In this document: positions 43,001-51,014 of the stretch, piece after piece | How positions within the stretch are numbered: the first letter of the stretch is position 1 | Layout: each line of letters opens with the position of its first letter | From: Methyloversatilis discipulorum | GTDB taxonomy: Bacteria > Pseudomonadota > Gammaproteobacteria > Burkholderiales > Rhodocyclaceae | Direction of reading: 5' to 3' | Assembly (NCBI RefSeq): GCF_018780585.1 | Contig: NZ_JADMJL010000041.1 | Coordinates: 22,494-86,493, forward strand | Length of the DNA stretch: 64,000 nucleotides | Position numbers and translations under genes: made by a program | The notes under the pieces: model-generated | Seen by the model: the letters and a program-made list of their open reading frames with translations, nothing else | Told to the model about the DNA's origin: nothing | Databases searched by the model: none

Positions 43001-43274
43001 GAAGCGACTGCCGGTCAACAAGCTCAAGATAGATCGCAGTTTCATCTGCGATCTGCCGGGGGACGCCAGCGCGGTCGAACTGGTCGACACCATCATCACG
43101 CTCGGTCACAAGCTGGGCATGTCGGTGCTGGCCGAGGGCGTCGAAACCGAGGGCCAGCGCGATCTGCTGCGCGCGCACGGCTGCGACGCCTGCCAGGGCT
43201 ATCTGTACGCCGAACCGCTGACGGCTGCCGAGTTCGAACGTCGCTTCCTGCGCCCGGCGGCCCGCGCGCAATGA
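40089..43274 (+). CDS. PAS-GAF-PAS-GGDEF-EAL membrane protein, probable c-di-GMP phosphodiesterase
   Basis: 1061 residues. TM1 (about 15-32) and TM2 (about 180-198) bracket a helical periplasmic domain; PAS (about 205-325), GAF (about 335-500), PAS (about 510-630), GGDEF (about 635-800) and EAL (about 815-1055) follow. The GGDEF motif is degenerate (RQGSDEF), so cyclase activity is doubtful. The EAL domain reads EVL at its signature but keeps LELEVTESSLME, AIDDFGTGYSSLAYLKRLP and KIDRSFI, so hydrolysis of c-di-GMP is likely. Co-translated with the binding protein, whose signal it may receive through the periplasmic loop. Confidence 0.93.
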   Translation: MNGRSAMAGGPPVFGLALLLCACMGLMSYAHVRWDDSLAAALTARDNLAQSRRYALLAQLDTERLLTGATTIPRTRVIAHLDRALTTARDLRSGGGAIAGFSARAPVAGDVAAAADAYMAALADARAIMERQLDGFEAGGSALLLAQRAVDGRAVALEDALLRHLAAQRRLLRQHDTATLALVAVLGLLVLFYLYVAHRRRDAAVDALLGSESRLRAFVDSLPEIAFMLDRHGRYIESFGNGGALLASPAETLVGRTVEEVFPADVSSRFLAVIRQALARQRTQSYEYTLELAGRQVVFDARVSPVPGSDRVVWVSWDVTARRRAEAHVQALGRLYNFLSQVNQTIVWSADEDELFERICRVAIEFGAYRFAWIMRADDSGTLALRASAGSAVADRAQLVSASSTDADSVTAAVMRSGKLCRLSALDGDDAWMPAARAAGCMGYVGLPIRLDDKVVAVLGLIAREVAPEDEDEARLLDEVMMDLSFAVRRLRDDRDRARAEQSARLLAAALRSTRDGVVVTDLDGVVVTVNEAFCELNGLDPAATEGCTLVSLLDVEGAEGLYADIDRALRGGGFWQGEVAARRRNGEAWSGWLSCATVHDDDGRATHRVSVLTDITQARRTEEMLHHLSQYDPLTDLPNRVLIQSRLMHAIDLAARRGTRVAVLFLDLDNFKTINDGLGHAAGDEVLAAVAQRLRARLRRQDTLGRQGSDEFVLLLENLDQPGEAALVAQGVFDNLSAPVRLASGQDIYLQASIGISLYPDNGNSAEDLIRDADAAMYQAKRSGRNTLRFYTDAYTDEATRRLSLETGLRRALENDEFELRFQPLVDLSDGALIGAEVLVRLSAAASVHAGPSQFIPIMEANGLIVQLGERVRELACRQGRAWLDAGYRIGTLAVNMSVAEIRRGGLERRIERLLGDTGFPAALLELEVTESSLMEQGDEARHFLDAIKRLGLRMAIDDFGTGYSSLAYLKRLPVNKLKIDRSFICDLPGDASAVELVDTIITLGHKLGMSVLAEGVETEGQRDLLRAHGCDACQGYLYAEPLTAAEFERRFLRPAARAQ

Positions 43275-43434
43275 ACACACGACACCAATCCTTTCAAGCG
43301 GTATCGGGCGCCGTCGCTAGAATGATTGGTCGCGGGTCCGCCTTCCGGGCCCGGTCCGATTTCAGCGAGTTGCCCGTGCAGTCCGCAATGTCCCCCGATG
43401 CTTCGAGATGCCCGCGCCCGAACAGGGTGACGGC

Positions 43435-44919
43435 ATGACCGCCCCTGCCGCAGGCGGTGGCGAGCACACGCCGCAGCTCGGTTTCGCGCAGCGCAGCTAT
43501 CGCGCGCGGCAGGCCGGGCTGCTGTTCGGCTTGCCCATGGTGCTCGCTGTGCTGTACGAGCGCGGCGACCTGTCGTGGTCGTCCTGGCTGCTCTGGCTGG
43601 GCCCCTTGCTGCACGCACTGCTGTGGCCGCATCTCGCCTGGTGGCGCGCCCGGCAGTCGCGCGATCCCTTCCGTGCCGAAGGCGACAACCTGCTGGCCGA
43701 TCATTTCTTCGGTGGCGCGTGGACCGCACTGATGGCCTTCAACGCCGTGCCCTCGCTGCTCATCCTCGCGCTGATGAGCATGGACAGTGTCGCCGGCTGT
43801 GGTCCGCGCCTGATGCTGCGCGGACTGCTGGTGCACGCGGTGGGGGTGTTCGCCGGCGTGCTGCTCTACGGTTTCGACTGGCAGCCACTGTCCACTCTGG
43901 TCGTCGTCGCGGCCAGTGTGCCGATGCTGCTGCATCCGATCGCCATCGGCTTCGTCACCAATCAGGCGCTGCGCAAGCTGCAGCGACAGCGCGAGGCGCT
44001 GGAGACGCTGAGCCGGATCGACGCGCTGTCCGGCCTCGCCAACCGCGGTCACTGGGAGGTGCTGGTGCGCAAGGAATTCGCGCGCTACCGTCGCTACGGG
44101 CATACGGCCACGCTGGTGATGGCCGATCTCGATCACTTCAAGTACATCAACGACCGCTACGGCCACGCCGCTGGCGACGAGGCGATCCGTCGCTTCGCCG
44201 CGCTGCTCGCCCGCGAACTGCGGATGAACGACACGGCGGGCCGCTACGGCGGCGAGGAATTCGGCATCCTGCTGCCGGACACCACCGGCGAGGGCGCACG
44301 CGAAATGATGGCGCGCCTGCGTCAGTGCCTGCATGCCGAACCGCTGATCGACGGGCACGTGGTCACCGCCAGCTTCGGCGTGGCCGAACTGACGCCGATG
44401 CTCGATACCTGCGAGGCGTGGATGCGGGTGGCCGACCAGATGCTGTACCGCGCCAAGCACGCCGGCCGTGATCGCATCGTGCTGCCGGGCCCGGGCGGCG
44501 GCGAGGTCGACGGCGGGCCGATCACCGGCGAAGAGGGCATGCCGCCGCATCTGGCGGTGGCTGCAGCGCGGCCGGACGTGCTGCGCCAGTTGCTGACCGG
44601 CATCGACATGAGCGAAACCGCCTTCGCGCTGTTCGATCCGGTCGACCGGCTGGTGCTGGCCAACGCCGCCTTCATCGAAATGTACTGCGTGCCGGCCGGC
44701 GATCTCCGCTTTGCCGACCTGATGCGTCATTGCTACACGCACCGCATCGGACCGCGCATCGAAACCGACGACATCGAAGCCTGGCTTTCCGCTGCGGACA
44801 GCAAGCGGCGCAGCCGGCCGTGGCGCTCGTTCGATGTCGACATGATGGACGGGCGCATCCTGCGGGTCGAGGAAACGTCGTTCGGCGAAGGCTGGGTGCT
44901 GACGGCGATCCGGCGCTAG
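43435..44919 (+). CDS. Diguanylate cyclase with MASE2-like membrane domain and C-terminal PAS
   Basis: 494 residues. An N-terminal MASE2-like region with several membrane helices (about 20-180; LLFGLPMVLAVLYERGD, GVFAGVLLYGFDW), an active GGDEF domain (about 200-360; RIDALSGLANRGHWEV, YGGEEFGILLPD) and a C-terminal PAS-like domain (about 380-490; FALFDPVDRLVLANAAFIEM). It makes c-di-GMP. The ATG at 43435 has an AGGGTGA ribosome site; 43408 is an alternative. It follows the EAL protein on the same strand with its own TAGAAT box at 43317-43322, so synthesis and breakdown enzymes are neighbours. Confidence 0.92.
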   Translation: MTAPAAGGGEHTPQLGFAQRSYRARQAGLLFGLPMVLAVLYERGDLSWSSWLLWLGPLLHALLWPHLAWWRARQSRDPFRAEGDNLLADHFFGGAWTALMAFNAVPSLLILALMSMDSVAGCGPRLMLRGLLVHAVGVFAGVLLYGFDWQPLSTLVVVAASVPMLLHPIAIGFVTNQALRKLQRQREALETLSRIDALSGLANRGHWEVLVRKEFARYRRYGHTATLVMADLDHFKYINDRYGHAAGDEAIRRFAALLARELRMNDTAGRYGGEEFGILLPDTTGEGAREMMARLRQCLHAEPLIDGHVVTASFGVAELTPMLDTCEAWMRVADQMLYRAKHAGRDRIVLPGPGGGEVDGGPITGEEGMPPHLAVAAARPDVLRQLLTGIDMSETAFALFDPVDRLVLANAAFIEMYCVPAGDLRFADLMRHCYTHRIGPRIETDDIEAWLSAADSKRRSRPWRSFDVDMMDGRILRVEETSFGEGWVLTAIRR

Positions 44920-45035
44920 GGTCTGTTCGCATTGAATCGCGGGCCGCGCGCGAATCCCGATGCGTCCGGATCAAGGCGGGCCGGCGCCCGCTGACTGATC
45001 GTCAGGCCAGGAGGCCCCACGCGGCAACAGACCCT
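44918..45035. repeat. MITE-like element with 10-bp inverted ends
   Basis: AGGGTCTGTT at 44918-44927 is matched by AACAGACCCT at 45026-45035, bounding a 118-bp noncoding block. The left end overlaps the stop codon of the diguanylate cyclase. A 13-base sequence GCAACAGACCCTG recurs at 46705-46717, next to the quinone reductase promoter, which points to a dispersed repeat. Confidence 0.5.
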
Positions 45036-45046
45036 GGCGTTGCCGC

Positions 45047-45562
45047 TTAGCTGCCGTTGCGGAACGGCGCGGCGAGGTCGCCGGCGCAGTTCAGGTACTG
45101 ACCCGTCACGTCGCGCGGCGCCGGGCCGTTGAACGGCAGGTCGACGTCGCCGCCGATCTGGCCCAGCACCAGGCGACCGCCGAAGAACAGGAAGTTGCGC
45201 ATCAGCGTCGCCCAGTCGAGCTGCTTGTCGGCTTCGAAGCCGGGCAGCGTGAGCTGGCCGTCCTGAGCGACCAGCAGTATGGCGGGGCGGAACTGCTCGA
45301 CTTCCAGCCGCGCCAGCACCGGCAGTCCCGGATTGCCCGGCGGCGGCTGCACCTCGACGCGGGCATTCACCTCGTCGCCGTCGCGCTGGCGCACGATGCG
45401 GATGTCCCAGCCGGAGACCGTCACCGCGGTGCCGCAGCCGCGCGGCCAGCCGTTGTCCAGCTCGACCACTGCGCGGTAGCTGCCAGCGACGCTGTCCGCG
45501 GCCGCCAGCGGCGCGGCGGCCAGACATGCCAGCAAGGAGAGGAGCAGGGCGCCGTGTTTCAT
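45047..45562 (-). CDS. Exported protein of unknown function
   Basis: 171 residues. Signal peptide (about 1-22, LLLSLLACLAAAPLAAADS), then a domain I do not recognise, with a Cys at RGCGTAV and another at YLNCAGDL that could pair. It is the third gene of a minus-strand operon after parA and a small Gly-rich membrane protein, so it may serve with them at the envelope. Confidence 0.7.
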   Translation of the reverse strand: MKHGALLLSLLACLAAAPLAAADSVAGSYRAVVELDNGWPRGCGTAVTVSGWDIRIVRQRDGDEVNARVEVQPPPGNPGLPVLARLEVEQFRPAILLVAQDGQLTLPGFEADKQLDWATLMRNFLFFGGRLVLGQIGGDVDLPFNGPAPRDVTGQYLNCAGDLAAPFRNGS

Positions 45563-45623
45563 GCCGGCTCAGACGCCGCCGGGCGTCCGGAGTTCGCAGT
45601 GCTCGCCCGCGGCCCGCTCGGCC

Positions 45624-45836
45624 TCAGTCACCACCACCGCCGCCATCGCCACCACCTCCACCGCAATCGCTGCCGCCGTCGCCAATATGGGTGCAGCCCG
45701 AATCGTTGCTGCTGCCGGCGATGCCGCTGCCGTCCGCTTGCGAGCCGTGCTGGCGCTCGCGCAGGCGGCGCAGACCGCCGGTCAGCAGCCACACCAGCGC
45801 CGCGACAGCGATCAGCGCGACGACGAAACCGCTCAC
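45624..45836 (-). CDS. Small single-pass membrane protein with Gly/Asp tail
   Basis: 70 residues. One N-terminal membrane helix (about 3-21, GFVVALIAVAALVWLLTGG), a basic stretch (LRRLRERQHGSQ), then a Cys- and Gly-rich tail ending GGGGGDGGGGGD. The GTG start overlaps the parA stop (GTGA), which supports it as a real gene despite its low-complexity end. Function unknown; the tail resembles those of small envelope proteins with Cys-Gly ends, with no family assigned. Confidence 0.65.
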   Translation of the reverse strand: MSGFVVALIAVAALVWLLTGGLRRLRERQHGSQADGSGIAGSSNDSGCTHIGDGGSDCGGGGGDGGGGGD

Positions 45837-46600
45837 GCGCCGTTCAGCAGCGTGTGCAGCGCGACGAATTCCTGCGCCAGCTTGTGCGACGGCGCGAAGT
45901 GGATCAGCGGCAGTGCCGCCTCATGCGACTCCTTCACCTTGACCGACGGCGACAGCGTCGCGTCGAGCACCGGCAGGCCCTCGTCGCGCAGTTCCTGCAC
46001 CACGCGGGCCGGCAGGCTGGAGCGCGCCTGGTACTGGTTCACGACGATGCCTTCTAGCTTCAGCGCCTCGTTGTGGTCGGCGCGGATCTCTTCGATGTTG
46101 TCGATCAGCTGGTACAGCGCCTTGCGCGAGAACTCGTCGCAATCGAACGGGATCAGCACCGATTCCGCCGCAATCAGCGCGCAACGCGAGTAGAAGTTCA
46201 GCGCCGGCGGCGTATCGATGTAGATGTGGTCGAACTGGTCCAGCGCTTCCAGCGCCTCGCGCAACTTGTAGATCTTGTAGCGCGATTCCAGCTTGTTCTC
46301 GAGCTCGGCCAGCTTGGCGCTGGCGGTCATCACGGCCAGGCCCGGGTGGGCGGTGTCGGTGATGAATTCGGTGGTGTCCTTCGGCGTCAGCTTGAAGTTC
46401 AGGATCTGGTCGAAGAAGTCGGCGGCGCCCAGTTCGACGCTATCCGCCGCCTTGCCCAGCAGGTAGTTGCTCGAATTGCCCTGCGTATCGAGGTCGATCA
46501 CCAGCGTACGTTTGCCGCTTGCCGCGCTGATGGCGGCGAGATTGCAGGTGATGGTGGACTTGCCGACGCCACCTTTCTGGTTGAACACGACGCGACGCAT
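45833..46600 (-). CDS. ParA/MinD-type ATPase without ParB partner
   Basis: 255 residues. Deviant Walker A FNQKGGVGKSTITCN with the signature Lys, Walker A' LVIDLDTQGNSSNYLL, and Walker B IYIDTPPAL. Such ATPases position DNA, proteins or appendages on the nucleoid or membrane. The ATG at 46600 has a GGAG ribosome site; the ATG at 46627 only adds nine residues. No parB lies nearby; the downstream partners are a small membrane protein and an exported protein. Confidence 0.88.
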   Translation of the reverse strand: MRRVVFNQKGGVGKSTITCNLAAISAASGKRTLVIDLDTQGNSSNYLLGKAADSVELGAADFFDQILNFKLTPKDTTEFITDTAHPGLAVMTASAKLAELENKLESRYKIYKLREALEALDQFDHIYIDTPPALNFYSRCALIAAESVLIPFDCDEFSRKALYQLIDNIEEIRADHNEALKLEGIVVNQYQARSSLPARVVQELRDEGLPVLDATLSPSVKVKESHEAALPLIHFAPSHKLAQEFVALHTLLNGA

Positions 46601-46760
46601 GACGGACTCCCTGACCGAAAGAGGCATTCTGCCAAATCATTGGGTGCAGTGCACAATAAGCGTGCCGATGGCGGTCGCCGCGCGTGCACGCCGCGACGCG
46701 AAGGGCAACAGACCCTGATCATGACCGGTAGAATTCCGCGCCAATCACCATGAGGGCAGG

Positions 46761-47750
46761 ATGACCATGACGGATTTCGCTGTACGCATGCACCGCACCG
46801 GCGGTCCTGAAGTGCTGCAGTACGAGGCGGTCGAGCCGGGCGCGCCGGGGCCAGGCGAGGCGCGTGTGCGCCAGCACGCGGTCGGCGTCAATTTCATCGA
46901 CATCTATCACCGCAGCGGTCTCTACCCGGTGCCGCTGCCGAGCGGACTGGGGCAGGAAGCGGCCGGCGTGGTCGAGGCGGTGGGCGCCGGCGTCAGCGAG
47001 GTCGCGGTCGGTGACCGTGTCGCCTACGCAGGCGGTCCGCTCGGCGCCTACGCGACGGCGCGCAACATCGCGGCCGACCGGCTGGTGAGGCTGCCGGACG
47101 GCATTTCCGTCGACACCGCTGCCGCGCTGATGCTCAAGGGACTGACCGCGCACTACCTGCTGCGCCGCACCTGCCGCGTTGAAGCTGGCGATGCGGTGCT
47201 CATTCATGCCGCCGCCGGCGGTGTCGGCCTGATCGCCTGCCAGTGGGCACGCGCGCTCGGCGCCACCGTCATCGGCACCGTCAGCACGCCGGACAAGGCG
47301 GCGCTGGCGCAGGCCAACGGCTGCGAACACGTGCTGACCGGCGTCGTACCCGCCGATCTGCCGGCGCAGGTGCGCGCGCTGACCGGTGGCCGCGGCGTGC
47401 GCGTGGTCTATGACGGCATCGGCCGCGACACATTCATGGCGTCGCTCGACTGCCTGCAGCCCATGGGCATGATGGTGAGCTATGGCAACGCGTCCGGTCC
47501 GGTCGCACCATTCGAGCCCGGCATGCTGGCGCAGAAGGGCTCGCTCTTCCTGACCCGGCCGACGCTGTTCCACTACATCGCCGCCCGTGCCGACCTGGTC
47601 GCCGCGGCCGGCGAACTGTTCGCCCGCGTGCTCGACGGCACGCTGCAGATCAACATTCAGCAGCGTCATGCGTTAGCCGACTGTGCCCGCGCGCATGAAG
47701 CACTGGCCGCGCGCCGCACGACCGGCTCGACCATCCTGTTGCCGCAGTGA
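46761..47750 (+). CDS. qorA: NADPH:quinone oxidoreductase (zinc-free MDR family)
   Basis: 329 residues. GroES-like N-terminus (VGVNFIDIYHRSGLYPVPLP, LGQEAAGVVEAVG) and a Rossmann domain (HAAAGGVGLIACQWARALGA). It reduces quinones with one electron using NADPH and has no structural zinc-binding Cys cluster. The ATG at 46767 is an alternative start two codons in. First gene of a long plus-strand run to the antiporter. Confidence 0.92.
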   Translation: MTMTDFAVRMHRTGGPEVLQYEAVEPGAPGPGEARVRQHAVGVNFIDIYHRSGLYPVPLPSGLGQEAAGVVEAVGAGVSEVAVGDRVAYAGGPLGAYATARNIAADRLVRLPDGISVDTAAALMLKGLTAHYLLRRTCRVEAGDAVLIHAAAGGVGLIACQWARALGATVIGTVSTPDKAALAQANGCEHVLTGVVPADLPAQVRALTGGRGVRVVYDGIGRDTFMASLDCLQPMGMMVSYGNASGPVAPFEPGMLAQKGSLFLTRPTLFHYIAARADLVAAAGELFARVLDGTLQINIQQRHALADCARAHEALAARRTTGSTILLPQ

Positions 47751-47794
47751 AGCATCCGCTGCACTGGCGACACCCTCTTTCGGAGCGCTTTTCG

Positions 47795-48133
47795 ATGAAG
47801 TTTCTGTTGTCGCTGCTCGCCTGCTGCTGCATCCTGTCTCCCGCCGCGGCGCAGACGCCGGCGCAGACGGCCTTTCTGAAGGCCGAAACCCGCCGCATCG
47901 ACGAGCAGTTCGTGCGTCGCGTCGTCGACATCACGAAGTTGCCGGCGGCACAGGTGCGCGCCGCCATGCCGGCGGAAGGGCGCATCACCGAACCGTCGGC
48001 GCGGGTGGCTGCCGGCATCGAGAAGCAGCTGGGCGAGCCACTGAGCGACGAACAGAAGCAGGCCATCGCGCAGGCGGACGAGGAACGTCGCAGCGCACTG
48101 GCCGCGGCACGTGCGGCAGCAAAGAACAAGTAA
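47795..48133 (+). CDS. Exported small helical protein of unknown function
   Basis: 112 residues: signal peptide (about 1-19, FLLSLLACCCILSPAAAQ) and a helical, charged domain ending in an Ala/Lys-rich tail (LSDEQKQAIAQADEERRSAL). No family recognised. The ATG at 47795 follows a CGGAG ribosome site; the frame is open further upstream and touches the qorA stop. Confidence 0.7.
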   Translation: MKFLLSLLACCCILSPAAAQTPAQTAFLKAETRRIDEQFVRRVVDITKLPAAQVRAAMPAEGRITEPSARVAAGIEKQLGEPLSDEQKQAIAQADEERRSALAAARAAAKNK

Positions 48134-48166
48134 ACACGCAGAAGCGCAGCAGGTCGGGAGAGAACT

Positions 48167-48826
48167 ATGGGTTCGAAAGTGTGTGCCATCGTCGGCATGG
48201 GCTCGGGCGTCGGTGCCGCAGTGGCGCGGCGCTTCGCCGCCGAGGGCTATTGCGTGGCGATGATTTCGCGCGACGCCGGCAAACTCGAGCGCTACGAGCA
48301 CGAACTGGCCGCGCGCGGCGTGACCGCGCAGGGTTTCGTGGTCGATGCCGGCAGCGACGAATCCATCGTATCGGCCATCGAGAACATGCGGCAGGCGATG
48401 CCGCCGCCAGAGGTGCTCATCTTCAACGCCTCGGTGCCGCGTGAATGCGCACCGTCGGTGCTCGACCCGGAAGCGCTGGCGTCCGACCTGCGCATCGGCG
48501 TGCTCGGGGCGCTGACCGCGGCACGCGCCGTGCTGCCGGCGATGCGGGCGACCGGTCAGGGCAGCATCCTGTACACCGGCGGTGGTCTGGCGATGGAGCC
48601 GGTCGCCGCGGCCGCCTCGCTGTCGGTGCAGAAGGCGGCTCTGCGCAACCTCGTTTTCAGCCTGCACCAGGAACTGTCGCCGGCCGGCGTGCATGCCGCC
48701 ATCGTCACCATTGCCGGCGTGCTGCGCGAAGGCAGCCTGCTCGATGCCGCCCGCGTGGCCGACGCGTTCTGGACGCTGCACGCGCAGCCGCCGGGCCAGT
48801 TTGCGCGCGAGATCGTATTGTCATGA
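48167..48826 (+). CDS. Short-chain dehydrogenase/reductase-like protein
   Basis: 219 residues. NAD(P)-binding VGMGSGVGAAVARRFAAEG and a late helix region. The usual Tyr-x3-Lys catalytic pair is not clear: the expected segment reads TGGGLAMEPVAAAASLSVQKAAL, where a Lys is present but Tyr is replaced. It may thus be an atypical or inactive member. Start 33 bases after the previous gene; stop overlaps the next start (ATGA). Confidence 0.82.
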   Translation: MGSKVCAIVGMGSGVGAAVARRFAAEGYCVAMISRDAGKLERYEHELAARGVTAQGFVVDAGSDESIVSAIENMRQAMPPPEVLIFNASVPRECAPSVLDPEALASDLRIGVLGALTAARAVLPAMRATGQGSILYTGGGLAMEPVAAAASLSVQKAALRNLVFSLHQELSPAGVHAAIVTIAGVLREGSLLDAARVADAFWTLHAQPPGQFAREIVLS

Positions 48827-49464
48827 CGGAGCGGGCACTGCGCAGCGTGCTGATCGCCAACCCCAAGGGTGGCGCCGGCAAGAGCACGCTGGCCACCAAT
48901 GTTGCCGGTCACTGGGCCACCCAGGGCGCGCGCGTCATGCTGGGCGACATCGACCGCCAGCAGTCGGCCCGCCACTGGCTGGGCATGCGCTCGCCATTGC
49001 TGGCGCCGATTTCCACCTGGGAACTCGAGCCGGAACAGCCGGCCCGTCCGCCGCGCGGCACCACCCATGTCGTGCTCGACACGCCGGCCGGCCTGCGTGG
49101 CAAGCGGCTGGAGGCGATGCTGAAGATGGTCGACCGCGTGCTGATTCCGGTCCAGCCCTCCATCTTCGACATTCTCGCCACCGGCGACTTCCTGACCGAA
49201 CTGGCCGAGCACAAGCGGGTCGCCGCGAACAAGGTGAAGATCGGCATCGTCGGCATGCGCGTGGACACCCGCACCCGCGCCGCGCACGAGCTGGAGCGTT
49301 TCTGCGCCGGCCTCGAACTGCCGGTGCTGGCCTATCTGCGCAACTCGCAGCTGTACGTGCAGACAGCGGCGCACGGCATGAGCATTTTCGACCTGTCGCG
49401 CTCGCGCGCGCAGACCGACCGCGAACAGTGGCAACCCATCATCGATTGGCTGGATTCCCCATGA
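48823..49464 (+). CDS. Second orphan ParA-family ATPase
   Basis: 213 residues. Deviant Walker A NPKGGAGKSTLATNVAG, LGDIDRQQSARHWL (A' motif) and VVLDTPAGL (B motif). It is shorter than chromosomal ParA and lacks a DNA-binding N-terminus; no ParB is nearby. It overlaps the SDR gene upstream and the FMN reductase gene downstream by four bases each, so it is embedded in a redox operon, an unusual setting. Confidence 0.88.
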   Translation: MTERALRSVLIANPKGGAGKSTLATNVAGHWATQGARVMLGDIDRQQSARHWLGMRSPLLAPISTWELEPEQPARPPRGTTHVVLDTPAGLRGKRLEAMLKMVDRVLIPVQPSIFDILATGDFLTELAEHKRVAANKVKIGIVGMRVDTRTRAAHELERFCAGLELPVLAYLRNSQLYVQTAAHGMSIFDLSRSRAQTDREQWQPIIDWLDSP

Positions 49465-50102
49465 ACAACTCGACACGCAACAGCAAGAGCCTGGCCGTCG
49501 TCCGCGACAGTTCCGAGCTGGATGGCGCCAAGGCCCGCATCCTGGTGTTCGCCGGCAGCACGCGCGAGGCCTCGTTCAACCGCAAGCTGGCGATCGCCGC
49601 CGCGCGCGCGATCGAGGAGGCCGGCGGCGAGGCGACGCTGATGGATCTGCGTGATCATCCGCTGCCGCTGTACGACGGCGATCTCGAAGCGTCGGCCGGG
49701 CTGCCGCTGGGTGTGCGTCCGCTGAAGGAACTGTTCAAGTCGCACGATGGCCTGTTCATCGCATCGCCCGAATACAACGGTTCGATGAGCGCCGTGCTCA
49801 AGAACACGCTGGACTGGGTGTCGCGCCCGGCCGGCGACGAAGCGGGCACCGTGCCCTACGCCAACAAGACGGTCGCACTGGGCGCTGCCTCGCCTGGCGC
49901 GCTCGGCGGTCTGCGCGGTCTGGTGCATCTGCGCGCGGTGCTGCAGTCGGTCGGCGCGCTGGTGCTGTCGGAGCAGATCGCGGTCGGCAACGCCGCTTCT
50001 GCCTTCACGCCGGAAGGCGGCCTGGCCGACGAACGGATGCAGCAGATGCTGCGCCGCACGGTCGCGCGCCTGGTCGATGTCGCCTCGCGCCTGCGCGATT
50101 GA
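49461..50102 (+). CDS. NADPH-dependent FMN reductase
   Basis: 213 residues. Flavodoxin-like fold with FAGSTREASFNRKLA (phosphate loop) and SPEYNGSMSAVLKNTLDW (flavin-binding block), the pattern of the ChrR/ArsH-type FMN reductase family. It supplies reduced flavin or reduces quinones and metals. An extra N-terminal stretch of about 25 polar residues precedes the fold. Co-translated with the upstream ATPase. Confidence 0.9.
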   Translation: MNNSTRNSKSLAVVRDSSELDGAKARILVFAGSTREASFNRKLAIAAARAIEEAGGEATLMDLRDHPLPLYDGDLEASAGLPLGVRPLKELFKSHDGLFIASPEYNGSMSAVLKNTLDWVSRPAGDEAGTVPYANKTVALGAASPGALGGLRGLVHLRAVLQSVGALVLSEQIAVGNAASAFTPEGGLADERMQQMLRRTVARLVDVASRLRD

Positions 50103-50161
50103 CGGAACTCGCCTGCGCGACTGAAGTTTTTCATTACAACAAACACGAGCCTGGAAGAGAC

Positions 50162-50935
50162 ATGAAATACCTGCGCCTGCGCCATAACGGCGCCGAACGC
50201 CTGGGCCGCATCAATGGCGATGCGGTCGAACTGCTGGACGGCGATCTGTTCGCCAACCCGGTACCGACCGGTGAGACCGTGCCGCTGGATGGCATCGAGT
50301 GGCTGATGCCCTGCCTGCCGCCGAAGATGGTCATCATCGTGCACAACATCCGCGCCGCAGTGGAAAAGGCCGGCCACCCGATTCCGGAAGATCCGCTCTA
50401 CCTGGTGCGCTCGCCGCAGGCGCTGAACTGGCACCAGCAGCCCATCCCGAAGCCGGCCGGCTTCGACGGTCGCGTGTTCTACGAAGGCGAACTGGGCGTC
50501 GTCGTCGGCAAGGTCGCGCGCAATCTGGACGAGGCGCAGGCCGCCGACGCCATCTTCGGCTACACCTGCATCAACGACGTCAGCGCGCTCGAGCTGGTGG
50601 ACAAGAACCCGTCCTTCGGCCAATGGACGCGCGCCAAGAGCTTCGACGGCTTCGGCTGCTTCGGCCCGGTCATCTCGACCGATCCGCTGCCGGCCGATGC
50701 CGAAATCGTCACCACGGTCGGCGGCCGCGAGCGCCAGCGCTACCCGGTGACCGACATGATCTTCTCGCCGGCGCAGCTGGTGTCGCGCATTTCGCGCGAC
50801 ATGACGCTGATGCCGGGCGACGTGATCTGCTGCGGCACTTCGGTCGGCGTGCTGCCGATGAAGCCGGGCACCACGGTCGAGGTCACCGTCAGCGGCGTCG
50901 GCACGCTGACCAACGTGTACGCCCCGACCGAGTAA
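50162..50935 (+). CDS. Fumarylacetoacetate hydrolase family protein
   Basis: 257 residues. MKYLRLRHNGAERLGRI at the start; metal-site Glu residues in FYEGELGVVVGKVARN and the block SFDGFGCFGPVIST with GDVICCGTSVGVLPMKPG are typical of the FAH/5-carboxymethyl-2-hydroxymuconate isomerase group. It likely cleaves a beta-diketone or acts as an oxaloacetate or acylpyruvate hydrolase; the exact reaction is open. ATG at 50162 has a GGAAGAG ribosome site. Confidence 0.9.
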   Translation: MKYLRLRHNGAERLGRINGDAVELLDGDLFANPVPTGETVPLDGIEWLMPCLPPKMVIIVHNIRAAVEKAGHPIPEDPLYLVRSPQALNWHQQPIPKPAGFDGRVFYEGELGVVVGKVARNLDEAQAADAIFGYTCINDVSALELVDKNPSFGQWTRAKSFDGFGCFGPVISTDPLPADAEIVTTVGGRERQRYPVTDMIFSPAQLVSRISRDMTLMPGDVICCGTSVGVLPMKPGTTVEVTVSGVGTLTNVYAPTE

Positions 50936-51014
50936 GGCCGCCGCGGCATGAACCGCCGCGCGCCGACCGACCTGCGTCAATACGGCCGGCCGTGCGCCGA
51001 GGCATCCTGAAACA

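Noticed and set aside
40008..43280. A 1090-codon minus-strand open frame
   Set aside because: Antisense to the GGDEF-EAL gene, low-complexity and without recognisable motifs.
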